DNA from: a virus | Virus record (IMG/VR): IMGVR_UViG_3300021197_001931 | Span: 97,720-161,719 of that record | Length of the DNA stretch: 64,000 nt | Reading direction: 5' to 3' (one strand) | Shown: positions 18,435-29,300 of the stretch, one piece after another | Position numbering within the stretch: position 1 is the stretch's first letter | Layout: each line of letters opens with the position of its first letter | Notes under the pieces: model-generated | What the model was told of the DNA's origin: nothing | Databases searched by the model: none | Seen by the model: the letters and a program-made list of their open reading frames with translations, nothing else | Program-made: the position numbers and the translations under genes

Positions 18435-19387
18435 AGAGAGTTTTGATAATCGATGGCCTCAATTCTTATTATAGAGCTTATATTTGTGACCCCAGTGTTT
18501 CATCCCATGGCCAGCCTATAGGGGGTATAAAGGGGTTTATCAAAATTCTACAGAGAATGTGCCGCGAGGTAAAACCTGATAGAATTGTAATTTGTTGGGA
18601 TGGTCCTGGTGGGAGTAGAAAAAGGCGCACACAGAATAAAAACTATAAATCAGGAAGAAAGCCAATAAAGCTAAACAGAAATATACATGTTTTGTCTGTG
18701 GACGAAGAGCTAGAAAACAAAGTCTGGCAACAAACAGAGCTAGTAGACATGTTAAACGATATGCCGGTAATTCAACTTTTATTTCCAGAGGTTGAGGCTG
18801 ACGATATTATAAGCTGTGTTGCTCAGGCACCGGTGTTCTCAGGTTGGCAAAAAATCATTGTATCGTCCGATAAAGACTTTATTCAACTATGTGATGACGA
18901 TGTAATACTTTACAGGCCGTCACAAAAACAAATTTTAAATAAGCCAAGAATTATCGAGACTTACGGAATTCATCCAACTAATTTTGCCCTAGCTAGAGCT
19001 ATCGCAGGAGACCCTAGCGACAACATAAAGGGCGTGCAAGGCGTGGGTTTAACCACAGTATCAAAAAGATTTGTTTTTCTGAAAGAGGAAAAGTCTTTTA
19101 CTTTTAAAGACATATATGATTTTTGCGATGAAGTAGAGAAAAAACTTAAGGTTCATACGTCTATTTTAGAGAACAAAAAGGTAATAGAAAATAATTATAA
19201 ACTGATGCAGCTTTACTCTCCATCGATATCGGTCCAGAGTAGAAAAAAAGTAAATTATATACTTGAGAACGCAGACTTGTCTTTTAATAAAACAGCCATT
19301 ATGAAGACAATGTATGGAATAGGATTCGGCGAATTAAACTGGTCGGATCTTTCCACAACCTTAAGAAGAATTTCGGTTGAAAAGTAA
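18431..19387 (+). CDS. 5'-3' exonuclease (FEN/RNase H type)
   Basis: The 318-residue protein resembles the Pol I N-terminal nuclease and T4 RNase H, which remove RNA primers and flaps. Acidic metal ligands appear in LIIDGLNSYYRAY (residues 5-17), ICWDGPGG, VEADDIIS, SSDKDFIQL and GDPSDNIKGVQGVG, in the order of the family. It partners naturally with the short polymerase, which lacks its own nuclease. ATG overlaps the deaminase stop (ATGA). Confidence 0.9.
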   Translation: MKRVLIIDGLNSYYRAYICDPSVSSHGQPIGGIKGFIKILQRMCREVKPDRIVICWDGPGGSRKRRTQNKNYKSGRKPIKLNRNIHVLSVDEELENKVWQQTELVDMLNDMPVIQLLFPEVEADDIISCVAQAPVFSGWQKIIVSSDKDFIQLCDDDVILYRPSQKQILNKPRIIETYGIHPTNFALARAIAGDPSDNIKGVQGVGLTTVSKRFVFLKEEKSFTFKDIYDFCDEVEKKLKVHTSILENKKVIENNYKLMQLYSPSISVQSRKKVNYILENADLSFNKTAIMKTMYGIGFGELNWSDLSTTLRRISVEK

Positions 19388-19421
19388 TAAATTTTGTGAC
19401 ATAGTATAAACAGGGGATCAA

Positions 19422-20804
19422 ATGAAGTTTAATGAGAAGGCCGATTTTAGTCGGTTTGGTAAGTCGTTTCAAGAAAGTTTGTGCCAACTTGTGTTGCAAG
19501 ATAGGCCGTTTGCGGATCAAATCTCTGAGGTCCTTGATTACAGCTTCTTTGAGCTGAAATACCTTCAGACATTCGTAAGAAAGATATTTTCTTATCGTAA
19601 CAAGTATGGGGTTCACCCTTCTAGTAAAATTATGATGACTATTTTGCGTTCTGACCTTGAGAACGAGACTGAGATAGTTCAAAAGCAAATTAGAGATTAT
19701 TTTGCTAGGATTTATGAACAGGAAATCCAAGACTCGGATTATATTAAAGATACCTCTCTAGAATTTTGTAAGAAGCAGAAACTTAAAGAGGCAATGCTTA
19801 AGTCTGTAGAACTGCTACAAAATTCTTCTTTTGAGGAGATTGCTAGTACAATCAACGAGGCCCTTCGTCTGGGGTCAGATAATAATTTTGGTTATGATTA
19901 TTTAAAAGACTTTGAGCAGAGATTCCTTTTTAAGGCACGAAACCCTATTGCTACTGGCTGGAAGGAAATGGATAATATCGTAAAAGATGGCCTTGGAAAG
20001 GGCGAGCTTGGTGTCGTAATCGCCCCTACTGGGGCTGGAAAGTCAATGGCCCTTGTTCATATTGGAGCCCAAGCAGTTAAGGCTGGCAAAACGGTCGTTT
20101 ACTATACTTTGGAGCTTCAAGACACTGTGGTTGGCACTAGATTTGATAGTTGCATAACCGGACTGCCGCTGAATGATCTCAGGCCGTTGAAGGAAGAAGT
20201 GTTTGAGATGGTAAAGGATCTGCCTGGCAAACTTATCATCAAGGAATATCCAACAAGGTCTGCGAGCACAAACACGCTAAAAACACACATTGAAAAGTTG
20301 AAGAATCGAGATATTCATGTAGACATGGTAATTGTAGATTACGCAGACCTTCTTCGACCAGTTAATATCCGAAAAGAAAGAAGGCACGAACTTGAGAATC
20401 TTTATGAAGATTTGCGAGGGATGGCACAAGAGTTTAAATTTTGTGTCTGGACAGCTTCACAAACAAATCGTTCTGGGTTAAACTCGGAAATCATCACAAT
20501 GGAGTCAATATCAGAGGCGTTCAACAAATGCTTTGTTGCAGACTTTATTTTCTCCATCTCTCGCACTATTCAAGACAAGGCAGTGAATGGGGGTAGAGTA
20601 TTTGTTGCTAAAAATAGAAATGGGCCAGATGGGATTGTTTTTCCGATATTCATGGATACATCAAATGTCTGCATTAAAGTTTTGCCTCAATTGGCAGAAG
20701 AAAACTTAAATGGAACAAACGCTCCATCATCAAAGGAACAATCGCAAGTTCTTTACGAAAAGTATAAGAAGTTCAAGAAGGGATCAAATGTAAATGTACA
20801 ATGA
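19422..20804 (+). CDS. Replicative DNA helicase (DnaB/gp41-like)
   Basis: The 460-residue protein is a RecA-fold hexameric helicase. Walker A is APTGAGKS near residues 202-209, followed by TVVYYTLELQ; Walker B is VDMVIVDYADLL near 305; CVWTASQTNRSG follows with the sensor glutamine. The N-terminal domain (1-150) is helical and would bind a primase. No primase gene is recognised in this window. The gene follows the exonuclease by 34 bases and overlaps the RNR gene. Confidence 0.92.
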   Translation: MKFNEKADFSRFGKSFQESLCQLVLQDRPFADQISEVLDYSFFELKYLQTFVRKIFSYRNKYGVHPSSKIMMTILRSDLENETEIVQKQIRDYFARIYEQEIQDSDYIKDTSLEFCKKQKLKEAMLKSVELLQNSSFEEIASTINEALRLGSDNNFGYDYLKDFEQRFLFKARNPIATGWKEMDNIVKDGLGKGELGVVIAPTGAGKSMALVHIGAQAVKAGKTVVYYTLELQDTVVGTRFDSCITGLPLNDLRPLKEEVFEMVKDLPGKLIIKEYPTRSASTNTLKTHIEKLKNRDIHVDMVIVDYADLLRPVNIRKERRHELENLYEDLRGMAQEFKFCVWTASQTNRSGLNSEIITMESISEAFNKCFVADFIFSISRTIQDKAVNGGRVFVAKNRNGPDGIVFPIFMDTSNVCIKVLPQLAEENLNGTNAPSSKEQSQVLYEKYKKFKKGSNVNVQ

Positions 20805-23220
20805 AGAAGAAGTAAGAGAGAAAACTCTAGAATATTTTAATGGAGATGAGTTAGCCACTAATGTTTTTATGACAAAGTATTGTCTCAAAAACAAACAAAG
20901 CCAATTTACAGAGCTATCTCCTGACGACATGCACATTCGCATGGCAAAGGAGTTTTCTAGAATTGAAGAAAAATTTGGTGGCCCCTCCGCCCTCTCTTAT
21001 GATAAAATTTATGAACTCTTAAAGGGATTTAATAAAGTGGTTCCGCAAGGGTCGCCAATGATGGGTATTGGAAATAATCATGTTAATGTTTCTCTCTCAA
21101 ATTGTGTCGTGGTGGACAGCCCAGCTGATAACGTTTCTTCCATCATGGATGCTGGTAAGCACCTCGCCAATCTATTTAAACGGCGTTGTGGTGTTGGGCT
21201 TGACCTTTCTAATCTACGGCCACAAGACACTCCTGTCAATAACTCGGCTGGTACGACTACTGGCGCTTGGAGCTTTGCTGATTTCTATTCTTACGTTTGT
21301 CGTATGATTGGCCAGAATGGTCGCCGTGGAGCACTGATGATTAGTCTTGACGTGCGCCATCCTGATGTTTTTGAATTTATTAAAATGAAGCATGACCTTG
21401 CAAAGGTCACTGGGGCAAATGTATCTGTTCGCATTACTGACGACTTTATGAGGGCGGTGATGGAGGATGGTAATTACCACCTTCATTTCCCAGTGGGTTC
21501 GCCTAATCCAACATATACTACGATTGTTAAGGCAAAAGAGGTGTGGCAAGAAATTGTTGAGTCTGCAACAAAAACAGCAGAACCGGGTATCCTAATGTGG
21601 GACAACATAACAAAAAACCTACCAGCAGAAGCCTATGCTGACCAGGGCTTTAAAACCTTGACAACTAATCCGTGCGGAGAGATCCCTCTCTCGGCCTACG
21701 ATAGTTGCCGCCTTATTTCTGTAAATCTAAAAAACTTTGTAAGGGACCGATGGACGGACCACGCTACATTTGATTTTAAAGAATTTGCATCTATTGTCAG
21801 AAGTGCAATGAGATTGTCAGACGACCTTGTTGAACTAGAAATTGAAAAACTTAATAACATTTTAAACAAAGCTGACACACAAGATGAGAAAGATCTTTGG
21901 ACGAATCTGCTAAATGCATGCCAGAACGGTCGTCGCACGGGATTGGGTACTCACGGGCTTGCTGACGCTATTGCCAACTTGGGCTTTGCTTATGATTCAC
22001 CAGAGGCATTAGAGATCATTGATAAGATATATGAAACTTTAAAGATTAATGCTTACGGCGAAAGTGTGAATCTCTCTAAAGAAAGGGGCTCTTTCCCAAT
22101 TTTTGACTGGGATACAGAAAAGGATAATAATTTCATTTCCTCTCTCCCCGCCGAACTAAGAGAAGCTATTAAAGAATTTGGACGGAGAAATATTTCTATT
22201 TTGACCAATGCTCCTACTGGCAGTGTGTCAATCATGTCCCAAACAAGCTCCGGACTAGAGCCAGTATTTAGAAACTCTTATACTCGACGTCGAAAGCTCT
22301 CTCACAATGATACAAACGAGGTTGCCGACTTTGTTGATGAATTGGGAGATGGCTGGAAAGAATTTAAAGTGTTTCACCATAACGTAGCAGAATATTTAGC
22401 TGAGTTTGGACTATCTGACATCGATGTACCACCTTTCTTCACTGAGAGTGATGGAATTGATTGGCAACAGAGAGTAAATATCCAAGCAGTTATTCAGCGC
22501 CATATTGACCACTCGATTAGCTCCACTATTAATCTTCCAAAGGGAACTTCTCCTGATGTTGTTGCCGAGCTATATTTGGAGGGGTGGCGCCGTGGCTTAA
22601 AAGGAGTTACAGTTTATGTAGATGGTTCTCGCTCTGGCGTACTCGTTACTGAAACAGATGCAAAGCAAGAGGACTTTCCTCAACACAGCGCTCCTAAGAG
22701 GCCCAAAGAGCTTCCTTGTGATATTCACCACACAACTATCGGTGGCGAAAAATGGGTATTCCTAGTAGGGCTTTGGGAGGGAAAGCCGTATGAAGTTATG
22801 GGTGGATTGGCAAACTTGATTGAAATCCCAAGGAAATACAAGACTGGAACACTTGTCAAACATCCACGAAAAACAATGAATTCTGTATATGATTTGAAAT
22901 TTGGGGCAGACGAAGATGAAGTATTGATTAAAAATGTTGTAAAGGTTTTTGATAACCCTAACAATTCAATCTTCACTAGAATGATCTCACTATCGCTAAG
23001 ACACGGAGCAAAAATTAACTATGTTGTGGAGCAGCTTCAAAAAAATAGAGAAAGTGATATGTTTAGTTTTTCTAGATGTATTGCTCGTACTCTCAAGAAT
23101 TATATCAAGGATGGAGAACGGGCTTCTGAAAAGACTTGCCCCTCGTGTGGCTCCGAAGGATTGATCTATGTGGAGGGTTGTGCAACTTGCACCAGTTGCG
23201 GATATGCAAAATGTGGTTAA
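20794..23220 (+). CDS. nrdJ: Class II (B12-dependent) ribonucleotide reductase
   Basis: The 808-residue protein reduces ribonucleotides to deoxyribonucleotides. It has SLSNCVVVDSP with the first active-site cysteine, RRCGVGLDLSNLRP, NPCGEIPL with the thiyl cysteine, DSCRLISVNL, and NAPTGSVSIMSQTSSGLEP. The C-terminus carries a zinc-ribbon (CPSCGSEG and CATCTSCG) and ends in AKCG, as in adenosylcobalamin-dependent NrdJ. No NrdB small subunit is nearby, which supports class II. It would need cobalamin from the host. A glutaredoxin gene at 39982 could supply electrons. It overlaps the helicase gene end by 11 bases. Confidence 0.88.
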   Translation: MYNEEEVREKTLEYFNGDELATNVFMTKYCLKNKQSQFTELSPDDMHIRMAKEFSRIEEKFGGPSALSYDKIYELLKGFNKVVPQGSPMMGIGNNHVNVSLSNCVVVDSPADNVSSIMDAGKHLANLFKRRCGVGLDLSNLRPQDTPVNNSAGTTTGAWSFADFYSYVCRMIGQNGRRGALMISLDVRHPDVFEFIKMKHDLAKVTGANVSVRITDDFMRAVMEDGNYHLHFPVGSPNPTYTTIVKAKEVWQEIVESATKTAEPGILMWDNITKNLPAEAYADQGFKTLTTNPCGEIPLSAYDSCRLISVNLKNFVRDRWTDHATFDFKEFASIVRSAMRLSDDLVELEIEKLNNILNKADTQDEKDLWTNLLNACQNGRRTGLGTHGLADAIANLGFAYDSPEALEIIDKIYETLKINAYGESVNLSKERGSFPIFDWDTEKDNNFISSLPAELREAIKEFGRRNISILTNAPTGSVSIMSQTSSGLEPVFRNSYTRRRKLSHNDTNEVADFVDELGDGWKEFKVFHHNVAEYLAEFGLSDIDVPPFFTESDGIDWQQRVNIQAVIQRHIDHSISSTINLPKGTSPDVVAELYLEGWRRGLKGVTVYVDGSRSGVLVTETDAKQEDFPQHSAPKRPKELPCDIHHTTIGGEKWVFLVGLWEGKPYEVMGGLANLIEIPRKYKTGTLVKHPRKTMNSVYDLKFGADEDEVLIKNVVKVFDNPNNSIFTRMISLSLRHGAKINYVVEQLQKNRESDMFSFSRCIARTLKNYIKDGERASEKTCPSCGSEGLIYVEGCATCTSCGYAKCG

Positions 23221-23261
23221 GTTAGGCTAATCAATTTGCTATAATGCGAGAGGAGAAGCAA

Positions 23262-23483
23262 ATGAGATTTAATCACTTATTACCACGTCATCTTTCCGAG
23301 GGCCATTGCCCCGGAACAAAAAAAGTACATAGATGGAAGCCGGTGTCCATTACTGCCACGCAGGGGGACTATATGAGTGTCAGCTTTGTGTGCAGTAATT
23401 GCAAAGAAAGAGCTGCCAATTTTATAACCTGTGAGCAATATAAGATGCATGCAGAAAAACTAGAAAAGGAGTGTGAATTATAA
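23262..23483 (+). CDS. Small Cys-containing protein, unknown
   Basis: The 73-residue protein has a CSNC pair near residues 44-47 and further Cys and His residues, which may bind zinc. I chose ATG 23262 because an AGAGGAGAA site lies 5-11 bases upstream; an upstream ATG at 23244 has none. An extended -10-like TGCTATAAT ends at 23245, so transcription could begin here. The stop overlaps the ATG of the GroES-like gene. Confidence 0.6.
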   Translation: MRFNHLLPRHLSEGHCPGTKKVHRWKPVSITATQGDYMSVSFVCSNCKERAANFITCEQYKMHAEKLEKECEL

Positions 23484-23764
23484 TGTTAGAGCCAAGAAAT
23501 CGTCATATTGTTGTTATTCCAAAAGAGGAACAAAACCAAGAGGAGGAGAGGGCAGTATTGTTACCTGAAAATTACCGTAAGCCACAGTCCGAACACACTG
23601 TTGTGTCCGTTGTTTCAGCAGCCCCTGATGTGTCCCAATTAGTAATGGCTGGCGATACTGTTGTTGTTGATAGGTCAATGCTAAAAGAGATCTCACTTGA
23701 CGGATCAACATACCATTTAATCCTAGAAAATTATATTCTTGGAATTGTTCAAGCAGAGGTATAA
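23483..23764 (+). CDS. GroES-like co-chaperonin
   Basis: The 93-residue protein fits the GroES fold. It starts LEPRNRHIVVIPKE (compare RPLHDRVIVKR in GroES), has the mobile-loop region around EERAVLLPENYRKP, and ends GDTVVVDRSMLKEISLDGST then LILENYILGIV, which parallels the GroES strand pattern with G-D-x-V and YLILREDDILAIV. T4 encodes a co-chaperonin (gp31) to fold its capsid protein with host GroEL. Here the phage also encodes a GroEL (37259), so a complete viral chaperonin is likely. It overlaps both neighbours by a base or more. Confidence 0.8.
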   Translation: MLEPRNRHIVVIPKEEQNQEEERAVLLPENYRKPQSEHTVVSVVSAAPDVSQLVMAGDTVVVDRSMLKEISLDGSTYHLILENYILGIVQAEV

Positions 23765-23925
23765 TGGCAAAGACAATTAAAGAACTAGCCGACTCAATCA
23801 GTAAGCGTGCAGTTATGTTGAGTGAGCCAAATAGGACTAGAAAGTCCCTTTGGCATCATAAAAATATGATTAAGCTAGAGATAAAAAAAATACAAGAAAT
23901 TATTAGTGCTACGGAGGATCAATGA
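23764..23925 (+). CDS. 53-residue helical protein, unknown
   Basis: This short ORF starts in TAATG shared with the co-chaperonin stop and ends in ATGA shared with thyX, so it is locked into the operon. The product is basic and probably helical (LADSISKRAVML, then MIKLEIKKIQEII). No family is recognised. Tight overlaps on both sides support real translation. Confidence 0.65.
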   Translation: MAKTIKELADSISKRAVMLSEPNRTRKSLWHHKNMIKLEIKKIQEIISATEDQ

Positions 23926-24644
23926 GTAAGAGTATTGAGCTTTTTGGTGATGGCATCGGAAAGGTTGAGTACGTTCAACATATGGGCGAGGACATCACAG
24001 TTGTTAATTCAGCAAGAGTTTCTTTTGGAAAACAAAAAGAATTTGTCGATGATAAAGATAAGAAGCTAATTAAGTATCTTATTAGGCACCGCCACACCTC
24101 AACTTTGGAGCATAACAGTGTCACTTTCCGTTTTTGCGTTCCTTTATTTATTCGTAGTCAGCACCACCGTCATCGCACTTGGTCGTATAATGAAATCTCC
24201 AGGCGATACACTGATGTCAACCTCAGCTTTTATGAACCATTGGCTTTCAGGACACAGCATAAGTCAAATCGACAAGCATCGAACGCAGAAGAACTAGTCG
24301 ATCCAGATATTTACCATTCTCACCCAGAGATGACTCATCCGGTAAAATCCTCTGCCTCAACCTTGGTGAAAAAGCATCACAAAGATGCTTTGGATTTGTT
24401 TGATAGCCTCCTTGCGTCTGGAGTTTGCCGAGAGCAAGCACGAGGGGTTTTGCCACAAAATCTATATACCGAATACTACGGCACGGTTAATCTTAGTAAT
24501 CTTTTAAAATTTATTGATTTACGAACTCACGACGGGGCACAGTGGGAAATACAACAGGTCGCTAAAGCGTGTCTGGAAATCGCCACTGACTTATGGCCAA
24601 TTACGGTGGGTGCATACAGAGAAATAAGGCATGCAGAGGATTAG
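23922..24644 (+). CDS. thyX: Flavin-dependent thymidylate synthase
   Basis: The 240-residue enzyme methylates dUMP to dTMP with FAD, NADPH and methylene-folate. The ThyX motif is intact near residues 83-96 (RHRTWSYNEISRRY, matching RHRxxSxNExSxR). Upstream RHRHTSTLEHN and downstream REQARGVLPQ are also typical. An ACGGAGG ribosome site lies within the preceding gene. It works with the deaminase, dUTPase and RNR in this genome to make dTTP. Confidence 0.95.
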   Translation: MSKSIELFGDGIGKVEYVQHMGEDITVVNSARVSFGKQKEFVDDKDKKLIKYLIRHRHTSTLEHNSVTFRFCVPLFIRSQHHRHRTWSYNEISRRYTDVNLSFYEPLAFRTQHKSNRQASNAEELVDPDIYHSHPEMTHPVKSSASTLVKKHHKDALDLFDSLLASGVCREQARGVLPQNLYTEYYGTVNLSNLLKFIDLRTHDGAQWEIQQVAKACLEIATDLWPITVGAYREIRHAED

Positions 24645-25467
24645 GGATCATCTATATAAATTTGATGATTTGGTATTAGGCGGGACACTTCCTGCATTCC
24701 TGTATGCATATTGCAATAGCTTGCCGGTCCTATACGTTGATAAAAAAATTCCTCTTAGATTCGAAGTATCTAATAATAACATTTTTGACAACGTTGACAA
24801 GGTAGGCCTATGGAATAGGCTTGGGGCTTTCTTGTCTCTGGCTGGGCTGCTTCCCTTTTCTGATAAGCTAACTGGCTTTAGGATACTTGAAAAAAACTAT
24901 GCAGAAGCGTATACAGATTCTAGAAAGATAAAAATCTCATTTAATCGTCTTTTAATTTTTGATGAAGATAAAATACAGGGACTAGAATCGCCTGTATTTA
25001 AGGCAAAGAGAGAATATAAAGTTTATGATTGGCTGATTACAAGGGGAATGTCTAGGCACCAGACAGAGTTACTAGAGTCGGGTGACAACTTTGTTAAGCA
25101 GGTACTTTTCTACCCCTCAGAGAGAAAGGGCACGCAAAAGACAACTAGAGATATGGTTGCGGTGTCTTACTTAACAGAGGAGCAGATAAACGATTTGGAT
25201 TATTCAGAGAATTATGCTAGATTAAAAGCAAAGAACATGATGAAAGAGGCTGGCCTTCGTGGCTATTCAAATGGTTTTAGTAAAATAAAGCAGGCGACTC
25301 AGTATTATGCGATTGTATTAGAACACGACCGAAGAGAAGTAAAAACTGTAGGTAGGGACATTTATAAAAATACTGATACAATCCTTCACAATGTCTGCAA
25401 AGAAGAGGAGATAAACATTGAGTATGTAAGCTCCCAATTGCAAACAATTAATAGACGGCTATGTTAA
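24631..25467 (+). CDS. Unidentified protein with Rossmann-like N-terminus
   Basis: The 278-residue protein begins with a strand, a glycine turn and a helix (DDLVLGGTLPAFLYAY), then LPVLYVDKKIP, which recalls an FAD/NAD-binding dinucleotide fold; the classic GxGxxG is not present. The remainder has no motif that I know. The gene overlaps thyX by 14 bases and the next gene by 7, so it is in the nucleotide-metabolism operon. Homologues of this appearance occur in marine phages without known function. Confidence 0.6.
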   Translation: MQRIRDHLYKFDDLVLGGTLPAFLYAYCNSLPVLYVDKKIPLRFEVSNNNIFDNVDKVGLWNRLGAFLSLAGLLPFSDKLTGFRILEKNYAEAYTDSRKIKISFNRLLIFDEDKIQGLESPVFKAKREYKVYDWLITRGMSRHQTELLESGDNFVKQVLFYPSERKGTQKTTRDMVAVSYLTEEQINDLDYSENYARLKAKNMMKEAGLRGYSNGFSKIKQATQYYAIVLEHDRREVKTVGRDIYKNTDTILHNVCKEEEINIEYVSSQLQTINRRLC

Positions 25468-26333
25468 AAAATGGCCACCAACATCCAAACTTATTTCATT
25501 TAGCTGGGATTGTGCCTGTGGCATCCCAAAAAATGGATTTTGGAATGGATTGGTCTGATTGCCTTATGCCAATTGCACCAGACTTTACGGCTGTTGAGAA
25601 CGCTGTTCTAGAGTGTGCATGGGCTGGGTGCGAAACAATATGGATAATCTGCAATGATGACGTTTCTCCCCTGATAAGGTATCGAATAGGCGACTTTTTG
25701 ATGGATCCGGTCTATTTTAACAGATTTGATGTTCATCCTAGTGAAAATAAAAGAAGAATACCGGTTTTTTACGTTCCTATTCACAATAGAGACAGAGGAA
25801 GAAGAGATTGTTTGGCATGGAGCGTTATTCATGGAGCAGCTAGGTGTTTTTCTGTTTGTTCTAGATTAAGCAGTCAATTATCGCCGAGAAAATACTATGT
25901 ATCGTTTCCACATGGAATCTATAGGGCAGATTTTCTAAGATCGCATAGAAAATCAATATCATCACCCAAACCATTCTTTTTGGCTCACCAAGGAAACACA
26001 ATCAGGACGGGAGCCCAGCTTGGGTTCACTTTTGATGCTGATGACTGGAAAATATTTAGAGATGTGCTGAGACTTCGAAGAGACGATCTTATTAAAGCAG
26101 AGTTGTTGGAAAAAAAGAATGCTGCCTCCCAATTCACTCTTGACATGGTATTTAAAAACGGTAGAATTGAAGACGCCTTAGAAGCAGAAGTTCCTTGGTA
26201 CTATCCCATAGATTCTTGGGATATGTACTGCTCTTTTTTGGGATCAAAAGATAGAAAAGAGCTTGCACGACCAGGGCCACATATATTAAAATACAGAGAA
26301 TACAACCGGATTGGATACGAACCAGATGACTAA
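25461..26333 (+). CDS. Nucleotidyltransferase-like conserved phage protein
   Basis: The 290-residue protein begins HLAGIVPVASQKMDF and has NAVLECAWAGCETIWIICND, the order of a sugar-nucleotidyltransferase-like N-terminal fold (turn after strand 1, then a helix and a strand). Several Asp and Arg residues follow in RIPVFYVPIHNRDRGRRDC and KYYVSFPHGIYR. I recall this protein type from T4-like marine phages without a proven function. It lies between the Rossmann-like gene and the DnaE-like polymerase and overlaps both. The fold assignment is inference. Confidence 0.55.
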   Translation: MLKNGHQHPNLFHLAGIVPVASQKMDFGMDWSDCLMPIAPDFTAVENAVLECAWAGCETIWIICNDDVSPLIRYRIGDFLMDPVYFNRFDVHPSENKRRIPVFYVPIHNRDRGRRDCLAWSVIHGAARCFSVCSRLSSQLSPRKYYVSFPHGIYRADFLRSHRKSISSPKPFFLAHQGNTIRTGAQLGFTFDADDWKIFRDVLRLRRDDLIKAELLEKKNAASQFTLDMVFKNGRIEDALEAEVPWYYPIDSWDMYCSFLGSKDRKELARPGPHILKYREYNRIGYEPDD

Positions 26334-29300
26334 CAGAGCCGAACCAGGGATTCCTTTTGTTGGCCTGCACGCACACAGTGTTGCAGGTTCAATTTTTGAT
26401 GGCCTAGGCTATCCTGATGAACATATGGAATTTGCTTATAAAAATGGAATGGATGCGCTAGCCCTTACAGACCATGGGAACATGAATGGCCTTTCTCATC
26501 AAGTTCTTCATGCAAAGAAGATGATGGAGGAGGGTAAAGACTTTAAGCCCATCTTTGGAATGGAGGCTTATTTTATTCCTTCAATCAGCGAATGGCGTGT
26601 AGAGTATGAGAGAGTGAAAGCTGAGAAGAAGACTAAGAAGAGTGACAGCGAAGTGTCTGGAGCGACCGTTGAGGATGAAGCTGCCTCCAAACGTGCCGTC
26701 AAGAGTGTCCTCAATCGTCGTCGCCATCTCGTGTTGTTGGCGCAAAACCAGAAAGGGTTGGAGAATCTATTTCTTCTCGTTTCAAACAGCTACAAGCCTG
26801 AAAACTTTTATCGCTATCCTCGTGTCGATTACGACCTACTAAACAAATATTCGGAGGGAATTATCGCTGCATCAGCGTGTCTTGGTGGCGTGTATGCTGG
26901 AAACTATTGGGCAAACCGAGATGAGGGCGAGGAGGCTGTCCTCAGCGCTATGCGCGAGACAACAAAGAAGATGGTCTCTATTTTTGGTGATCGTTGGTAT
27001 GGAGAGCTTCAATGGAACAATGTACCAGAACAACATGACCTAAACCAGTATATCATTAAGATGCATGAAGAGTTTGACATCCCCCTTATTTCAACGGCAG
27101 ATAGTCACTACCCCAACAGGGACGCCTGGAAAGACCGTGAGCTTTACAAGCGATTGGGCTGGCTAGGAAAGGGCCGACCGGAGTGGGCTTCTGATGGAGA
27201 GCTTCCCTTGAGCGTTGAAGAGATTGGATACGAACTATATCCCAAGAATGGCGATGAGATGTGGGAATCTTATAAGAAATATTCTAATCAAGTAGACGTT
27301 CAATATGATGATGATCTTGTGCGCAATTCAATTGTTGAGACATTTTTCATTGCTCACTCTCGCATCGATCGTTTTATGCCTGATACAACGGTCAGGCTGC
27401 CAGACTTTGTGGTTCCCGAAGACATATCAGAAGCCCAAGCAATACGCAAGATGTGCTTTGAGGGGCTACGTCGCCTTGGAAAGCAGGACGATGAGGAGTA
27501 CACTAGTCGCCTGAACATTGAGCTTGACGTTATTGACGACAGAGGATTCAGTAAATATTTCCTTACAATGAAGGCCATTGCTGATCGAGCTAACGAAAGC
27601 ATGCTTACAGGACCAGGCAGAGGTTCAGCTGCTGGGTCTTTGGTAGCTTATGCTCTAAATATAACTCAAGTTGACCCCCTCAAGTATGGGCTTCTCTTCT
27701 CTCGTTTCCTGCGCTCTGATGCCAAGGATTATCCTGATATTGATTATGATGTGGCTGAGCCAATGGCTCTTAAGGAAAAACTTGTGGAGGAGTGGGGAGA
27801 CACAACTGTAGTTCCTATTAGTAATTGGAATACCCTACAGCTTCGAAGTCTTGTTAAAGATATTAGTAAGCTTTACGAGATCCCTTTTACAGAAGTGAAT
27901 AAGGTCACGGGCAAGATGCTCTCTGAAGCAACCCCGCTTGCCAAGAAAGACCATGGAATTACAGCGGGTGTTTACAGTCCAACTTTTGAGGAAGTGAAGA
28001 AATACAGCAAAACACTTCAAGATTTTCTAACACAATACCCCAAAGTGGCCAGTCATATTGATGTGTTGTATGGCCAGGTTAGAAGTTGCAGCAGGCACGC
28101 TGGTGGTGTTGTAATTGCTGATAACCTAGATAGATACATGCCACTCATTAACAGCAAAGGAGTCCGACAGACTCCCTGGTCAGAGGGGCAGAATGTGCGC
28201 CACTTGGAGCCAATGGGCTTTATTAAGTTTGATATTCTAGGCCTATCGACACTAAGAATGATTGAGGGGGCCATTACACATATTCTAAAGCGTCACAAGG
28301 GAGTCAAAGAGCCTACCTTTGATGATGTGAAGGAATTTTATGATAAGCATTTGCACCCTGACACTATTGATTTAAACAATCAAGACGTATATAAGAATAT
28401 TTTTCACAAAGGAATGTGGGCAGGAGTCTTTCAATTTACAGAGGAGGGAGCACAAGACTTTTGTCAGAGAGCGCAGCCGACTAGTATTATCGACCTAGCT
28501 GCAATCACTTCCATTTATAGACCTGGCCCCTTGAGTGCTGGAGTAGACAAGTCATATGTCAAGGCAAAGGAAAACCCAAGAGATATCAGCTACATACATC
28601 CAATTGTGAAAGAACATACTAAAGAAACTTATGGGTTTCTAATCTTTCAAGAGCAGATTGCAATGCTTGCACACAAGCTTGGCAAGGATGTATCTCTCGA
28701 TGAAGGCAACCTACTAAGGAAAGTGCTTACCAAGAAAGGCACGGGCAAGGGAGCAAGGGCCAAGAAGAAGATTTATGATAAGTTCATTGCTGGCTGCGAA
28801 GAGAAGGGGATTAAGACCCATCTAGCAACGGAGCTTTGGCAGACCTTTGAATATTTCTCTGGCTATGGCTTTAACAAGTCGCACGCTGTTTCATATTGCT
28901 TCCTATCATATCAGTGTGCGTGGCTTCTAAATTATTATCCTGCAGAGTGGGTTGCAGCGTTTCTAGATAAGGAGCCTGAGACAAGGAAAGAGAAGGCTAT
29001 TAATATTGCCAAGAGCATTCACTTTGAAATTGAAGGCCTTAATATTAATACATCTGGAAAGGTCTGGGAGATCTCAGAGGACGGCAAAACATTGATCCAA
29101 CCTCTATCTTCTTGTAAGGGAATCGGAGATGCGGCTATAGAGCAAATCATAGGCAACAGGCCATATCAAGTTATCGAAGACTTTATCTTTAATGAAGACA
29201 TTGTATATTCAAAAGTAAACAAGAGGGTTATAGATATTTTGATTCGGTCGGGTACTCTTGACGGACTAATTGATGACAGATTCACAGGAGCAAAACACTT

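Noticed and set aside
19299-19730. 143-codon open frame on the minus strand opposite the helicase start
   Set aside because: The helicase N-terminus and exonuclease end are well supported on the plus strand; the minus frame has no motif.
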